Of a DNA stretch of 64,000 bases, positions 58,485 to 64,000 are shown piece after piece. The translations under genes were made by a program, and so were the position numbers. The stretch is taken from contig JAGTTD010000003.1 in the NCBI GenBank assembly GCA_018398585.1, positions 5,588,637-5,652,636 on the forward strand. Direction: 5' to 3'. Numbering within the stretch: position 1 is the stretch's first letter; every line of letters begins with the position of its first letter. The notes under the pieces are model-generated. The model saw nothing but the letters and a program-made list of their open reading frames with translations. It did not search any database and was not told where the DNA came from. This DNA comes from Simmondsia chinensis. Its lineage: Eukaryota > Streptophyta > Magnoliopsida > Caryophyllales > Simmondsiaceae.

Positions 58485-61400
58485 GTTATTTATAACTCTT
58501 TTTTCCAAAAAAAAAAAAAAAATTCCTTTCTCTTATTTGATACACAAAATACAAAAAGCTGGATACATATCATTGTATCATGTTATTCTTTCATTCCTTC
58601 ATACTCTATATGTCTTTCGGGTCTCTCAGCAAAATGCTAATTTTTTATATTGTGGGTTCCCCTATCATTTTCAAAATATATGCAGATATATAGAGTTGGG
58701 TTATTTTAGCTTTTAGAATTATTTCAAGAAATCTTTCCTATTTACATCCTACTTGTTATTTTAATTTTTTGCACCAATAAATTAGGTTAGCCTCTATGCA
58801 ACGCAAGTTTTCCACATATTTCACTTTAAAACACGAATTGACCCAATTTATACTCAACACGTATAAATATGTTCATATGAATAGGTTGGATTAGTTTTAA
58901 TCCGGAACAACCCATAGGTCTTAACACCTAACAGGAATTGGCTTGTCAAGGCGGGTTAGGGTTGGTTCACTTCGAGTTTGGGTATTTTTTTAGTTCGATC
59001 ACTAGATGCTATTAGGTTTATTGGATTACTATATAATTGTTACTAAGTGAAGAAAAGCTACTAATATAAATTAATTAAAAAAATAGTTTGGGAATAGTAC
59101 ATCATCAAAAAAGATAAATATTTTTGTATGCACACTTTTTTTCTCTCTTTCTTCTCGTTTTTCCTTTTGTTCTCATTTGTCTCCTTTCCCATGAGAAAAT
59201 TAGAATTTTCCTATTAAAATTTAACAAATCAAAAACAAGTAGGTAAAAAAAAATAACAAATCAAAAACAAGTAGGTAAAAAAAATAAGTAATAGACCTAA
59301 TATTCCAAAAAACATATACAATATAACCTTGATAAATTAATACAAATAATATTTTTTGCTGTTGCCAACTTGGGACCAATGTGGCAAATAGTATCTCGAT
59401 TAATTAATAAAATTATATGGTCCCAAAAGTATTAATTTATAGAGGTTTAATTGTAGGTTGTAAGTTTCACGAACAACTAGGTAAATTTCAAAAAGTAATG
59501 AATAATAATATTTAAAAACCTTTAAAAATAAGTAATAATCCTTAAGAATATTTGAAAACAAACAGGTAGATTCAAAAATAAATTTAAAAAATAACTAGGA
59601 AAGGCCTCTTGACCTAATGGGCTAGCCAAACTTGACTTGCCCAATATGAAATATTTTGGATTCAGGCTTTAGTCATGTCGAGTTAGAGTCATCAAATCTT
59701 TGACCCTAACCCTAATTGTTTCCTGGTCGAATTCTAATCAACCCATTGAATCAAGTTAATAATTGTGAGGTCTACATTTGACTTATCAAAATAGAAAACA
59801 TCAAAAGATATTGGAAAGAAAGGACACATGTATAAATAGAACCTTTTCCAGGGGTGGAATGTTCAGGCAAAGATGTGGGTGGCTCAGCTTGCAGTGATAG
59901 GAATAGGAACATAAACATATATGCAACTATTGGGGTTCTCATGATTGCTAATTTTCACTTGCAATTGAGAATGTAATGTCTATGTTGATGAGTAATTACT
60001 ATATATACAAATTATCTATTTCCTGTGCGATATATAATTATTATATTAGAAAGACTAGACTAGAAATATTAAAAGTTTTTCTAATATAGTTAACTTTTTA
60101 TGTTTGTTATATATAATGTATACAATCATATTATTATATTCCATATTATTTTGTTCATTTTCTTGGATTATTAGAGGAAAAGTCTTTTAATATAAACCAG
60201 TACACCCACTAAAGTGGAGCCCGAAAAAGCCTGCATAAGTGGAATAAACGAAATATTATTGATGTACATATTATTTTGCTCATATCATATATCGTTTAAT
60301 ATTCTAAAATATTTTCATTGGCATTGATGCATATATTTTTTTGTTTAGCTAATAACATTACTTTTTAATTTATTTTTTATTGGCAATGATGTACTAAAAG
60401 GTTATAGATGCCTATAATCTTCTTACTGCGGATTGTGAGTGGGTGCCTAAGACGAAGCTTGGGTTGAGATTTGATGGTAATGAATCTATTATGGCCGAGT
60501 ATATTGTAATGTTGGACAAGGATTATGATTGACCTGATATCCTCCCAACTTCATCCCCAGTTTTGGCGTATTGGTTTCACTCTCCCTTCTGATCTTGACA
60601 CTTCCTGTTTCTGATCCTGACACTTCCTGTTTTTTCTCTAGTGGCAATATAGTCATCTAGCACATGTTGGTTCCATAAGTTAGTTGTTTGTAATCATATT
60701 TTTTCAGATTGGGATGTTCGTATTTTTGTTTCCTTCTGATACCACTTTTATATGGATTCACTAAAGTCTTGCTTGTTTGAGCTACCTGCAATGTATTACG
60801 ACTTTATCACAAATTTTTAAAAACATTTTCATTAATTCAAAATGTATCAAGTGTATCTAATATTAATAAATAAAATTATGTTGGAACTTTTCTATGTACT
60901 CTCCAAATAGATTTATAATCTTTTTATATACTACCTTAATAACCATTACCGATGTTGGATTCTTTTCAACTTCTTACCATGCTAAAACTTTTTTTCCCTG
61001 AAAATTCTATGGAATACAAATTATGTTTATGAAATGTTGAATTCTACTAATTATTTAAATTTTATGATATATGTATAGTAAAAACCTTTTTCTCTTATAT
61101 CTATGTACTGTTATTAAAATTTTATTTATTATTTGTTTATATATATAAGTCTCTCAATTATAACTTATCTTTGGTATCTAAAATTTGTTTAATTTATATC
61201 CATTGGTATTAATATCAGATTTTTTTTCTATATCATAAAAATATTCTTATGATAAATATTATATTATTTATATATTATTTTGTCTTAAAATTGTATTAGT
61301 ATTAGAACTATTAAGATATATGTCATTCTATTTTACATAATATTACTTCAAAAGTACTTAAACAACTTATAATTTAAAACCGCTTAGTACAGTACATTAA

Positions 61401-62760
61401 TTTTTATTATTCATTTTTCCAAATTGTTGTTAAATTTATATTATTCAAAAGGGTTAATTATCTAAAACAATATATTATTTATAATGATTTTTATAGTTAT
61501 GCATCCATTTGGACCCTTATGTTAAAGACAGCTCATAATGAATTTTTGGTTTTATAAAAAATAATAGGATTAAGCTATGTAGTTATAAGGCTGATAACCA
61601 AGTTTACAATTACTACATACAACAAATCCACAAATTACACGAATTTTTTTTATATAAATAAAAATTAATTTTTTTTTTCCTTATTAAGTAATTTACTTTT
61701 GAGTAAAAGAATATACAATACTTATTTACTTTTTTTGGGTGAAAACAACAATACTTATAAACATTTGTATGCTTTCTTTTTTCATTTTGCAAGTTATATT
61801 GGTTTTATTTTTTTAATTTATGTAAACATTATTAGTATTTTGAAATTGCAAACTGAATAAAAGAGTAACATTTGCACTTCTATTACTTATTTCTTATAGA
61901 AAATATTTTAACTCCAATAAACATCACCTTCTTGTTGGGATTTTCATACAATTTTTATTTTCGTGACTTTTATTTTTGGTGAGTTTCATACCGATTTTAT
62001 CCTTTTTTGAGATTTTTTGTATTTAGAAAATTATTACAAAAAAATAGTGAGATATTGTTTATTCATTTAAAAGGAACATTGTCTTGTTACTCAAATTTGA
62101 GGGGTACTTGAAACATTTATAAATGTTTGTTATGTTAGCAATATTATTAGTAATTTTAATTTATAAACTTAATAGAAGACAAAATGTTCTAAATCCATAA
62201 TCATCTTTTATTTTTATTTTCTTTTGTATTTTAATGCCATTTTTTTTTAAAAAAAATTTTCATTCTCATGAGTTTCATGCCATTTTTTATCCCCTTCAAG
62301 ATATTACACATTTATAAATTTATAAAAATTTTGTAGATGATCAATTTCAAAATAATATTATATTGCTTGTCAAACATATTGGGTGCTTGTAATATTTACA
62401 ACATCTTTTTTATTTTAATAATCTACAGGTCGTTCCATCATTTTGTTATGCTAGCAATTTATAAAATTGAGAATTTTTAAACTTCTTATACAAACATAAA
62501 CCTCTTATTATAAACTAGTGTTTAAAATATTAGTTTCCATTTTTTTAGTTAAATTTTGTTGGGTTTTACAAAATTATGGGGCTTGAAAAAAAAAAAAAAA
62601 AAAAAATTTGAAGTATGACTTAGAAATTCAAGAATGAGAGACTTAAGGTTTTATGAGAGAGGAGGGGAAGTAATTGCGTAGAAATTTAAGGATGGGAGAT
62701 CGAAAGGAGAGGAAACTTATATTTAATGAATAGTGTATGTCTGAGTATACATTTAAATTT
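58485..62760. other. AT-rich remainder of copy B, no gene
   Basis: Collinear with 32357-36890. Holds the copy of the unidentified open frame (60405-60534) and of the dispersed repeat (60890-61310). The 5S-headed SINE is absent near 62695 (gagatcgaaaggagagg). Confidence 0.6.
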
Positions 62761-62777
62761 ACTTATTTAATTAATTT

Positions 62778-62868
62778 CTTTTTTTTTTTTTTTTAACAAT
62801 GGTAAAGCCTTGGGGAGGGGTGATGCCAAATTCGAACCCGCATTTCGAGGTTGGCCAACTGTCACTGC
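62778..62868 (-). mobile_element. tRNA-type SINE, 3' part, copy B
   Basis: Same SINE as at 36899: poly-A tail (T run about 62779-62794), ACCATTGTT/AAGGCTTTACC, B box GGGTTCGAATTT, ending at the ACTGC duplication (62864-62868) where the Copia begins. The 5' part should lie beyond the window. Confidence 0.85.
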
Positions 62869-64000
62869 TGTGAATATGAGAGAAATTGTATTGAGATGAG
62901 TGAATATGAGAGCAATACAAGGGCCATTATATAGGCCAAGATTACACATATAATGACTATAATGCCCTTAGACTTACTATAAGTCAAGGGGTATAAGTGT
63001 AAATAGACAATGATCTTACGAAGGATCTAGAATCCCTCTGATATGGCTAGAATCCTTTTAATACACCCCCTCAATCTGAGCGGCGGGCAAGCATGTGAAG
63101 ATTGGTGTGGTGCTGGTAGAATAGTTCGGCCGGGAGGCCCTTGGTGAATATATCGGCAACTTGATTGACAGTAGGCATGTAATGGAATTGAAGGTCACCC
63201 TTGAGCACCTTTTCACGCACATAATGAAAATCTACGTCAACATGCTTACTTCTATCATTGGAGACCTGGTTGACAACCAGGTAGGACGCGGAGACATTGT
63301 CACAGTATACTGTAAACGGTCTTGGGCGACAGATGCCGAGATCCTATATAAGATAACGAATCCAGTCACTTTCAGCAATGGATTGAGCAACAGCCCTATA
63401 ATCAGATTCAGTTGTAGATTTGAAGACCGTGATCTGTTTCTTTGCACACCAAGAGATAGGGTTGGGACCAAGGTAGGGAGCATAACCAGTAGTGGAGTGT
63501 CATGTGTCGGGGCAACCACCCTAGTTGGCATCGGCAAAAGCAGTGACCGTGGGGGTGCGAGCAGGTATGATGGAGAGACCATGATCTGAGGTAGCTTTAA
63601 GGTATCAAAGAATGCATTTGATAGCTTGCCAATGAGGGGTCCGGGAAGCATGCATGAACTGGGAGACAAGGTTAACGCCATAGCAGATGTCGGGACGTGT
63701 CATGGTCAAGTACTGTAGGGCCCCCACTGCACTCCGATACTTAGTAGGATCCTTAAGTAACTCCCCTTCAGTCAAGGAGAGATGTGCTCGGGTAGGGAGG
63801 GGAGTCTTGACGGGTTTGGCGTCACACAGGTTATGCTTGGTGAGAAGATTGAGGGTGTACTTGTGTTGTGAGAGAAAGAGGTGATTAGGGTCATCATGGG
63901 CTTCAATCCCGAGGAAAAAGTGTAAGGGGCCAAGGACTTTCATAGCAAACTGAGTTGAGAGGGACTCAACCAGTCGGGAAAGATGAGTTGGGTCAGTGCC
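62869..64000 (-). mobile_element. Ale-like Copia, 3' end, continues past the window
   Basis: The 3' LTR (62869-63063) starts at the same SINE position and after the same ACTGC as the element at 36993, so it is the duplicated copy of one insertion. Next to it lies the polypurine tract (ctcaatctgagcggcgg on this strand). RNase H and RT C-terminal sequence follow. Confidence 0.95.
63064..64000 (-). pseudogene. Copia RT C-terminus and RNase H, partial
   Basis: 63605-63943 is open on the minus strand: MKVLGPLHFFLGIEAHDD, LLTKHNLCDAKPVKTPLP, KYRSAVGALQYLTMTRPDIC, NLVSQFMHASRTPHWQAIK. The RNase H part (63161-63600) is frameshifted but keeps the order seen at 37208-37918. The catalytic RT box would lie beyond the window end. 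Confidence 0.9.

Larger units (their letters stand above)
47236..62868 (+). repeat. segmental duplication, copy B
   Basis: Collinear with 27425-36992. It lacks the part equivalent to about 29165-30085, where a LINE tail and the Gypsy element lie. It carries the Mutator-like element (57566-58475) and small private changes: a tandem duplication near 59230-59285, another near 60595-60635, and about 125 extra bp near 56362-56490. The similarity continues past 62868 into the shared Copia. Confidence 0.9.

Noticed and set aside
1..64000. CRISPR arrays, bacterial operons, organelle DNA or a novel defence system
   Set aside because: No regularly spaced repeats, ribosome-binding sites or organelle genes are visible; the content is plant nuclear transposon sequence.

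Overview
This is nuclear DNA of a flowering plant, most likely a eudicot. It is AT-rich with no host gene that I can recognise, and nearly everything identifiable is a transposable element. The window holds Copia and Gypsy LTR retrotransposons with plant-type tRNA-Met primer sites, TRIM elements, tRNA-type and TS-like SINEs, an L1-type LINE tail, and hAT, CACTA and Mutator-like DNA transposons. Species cannot be told from the sequence alone.

Layout. 0.8-10.5 kb: an old minus-strand Copia element (about 193-bp LTRs) interrupted by a non-autonomous hAT element, a SIRE-like solo LTR and a second Copia 5' LTR. 10.5-16.9 kb: AT-rich DNA with TRIM remnants and one inverted copy of a dispersed repeat. 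16.7-25.6 kb: a minus-strand Copia relic split at its polypurine tract by a decayed Gypsy chromovirus (16.97-22.41 kb), whose protease region holds an intact 295-bp TRIM. 25.6-27.4 kb: a possible LTR. 27.4-39.6 kb: copy A of a segmental duplication, with a Copia pol relic, two TS-like SINE insertions (one with a 5S rRNA-derived head) and a tRNA-type SINE carrying an internally deleted Copia. 39.6-43.5 kb: hAT and CACTA fragments, a plus-strand Copia relic and a textbook SINE. 43.8-46.8 kb: a chimeric Gypsy relic. 46.9-64 kb: copy B of the duplication, with a LINE tail, a fairly complete Gypsy chromovirus (49.29-55.06 kb), a 910-bp Mutator-like element with 9-bp target duplications, and the same SINE/Copia nest, which runs off the window.

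The pieces do not form a pathway; they form an insertion history. The SINE and the Copia inside it share their insertion point in copies A and B, so they predate the duplication. The two TS-like SINEs (A) and the Mutator-like element (B) are each matched by an empty or near-empty site in the other copy and therefore came later. LTR borders, target duplications, primer sites and polypurine tracts were read directly. Lineage names (Ale-like, SIRE-like, Reina-like, TS-like) are inferred from motifs without any database search.
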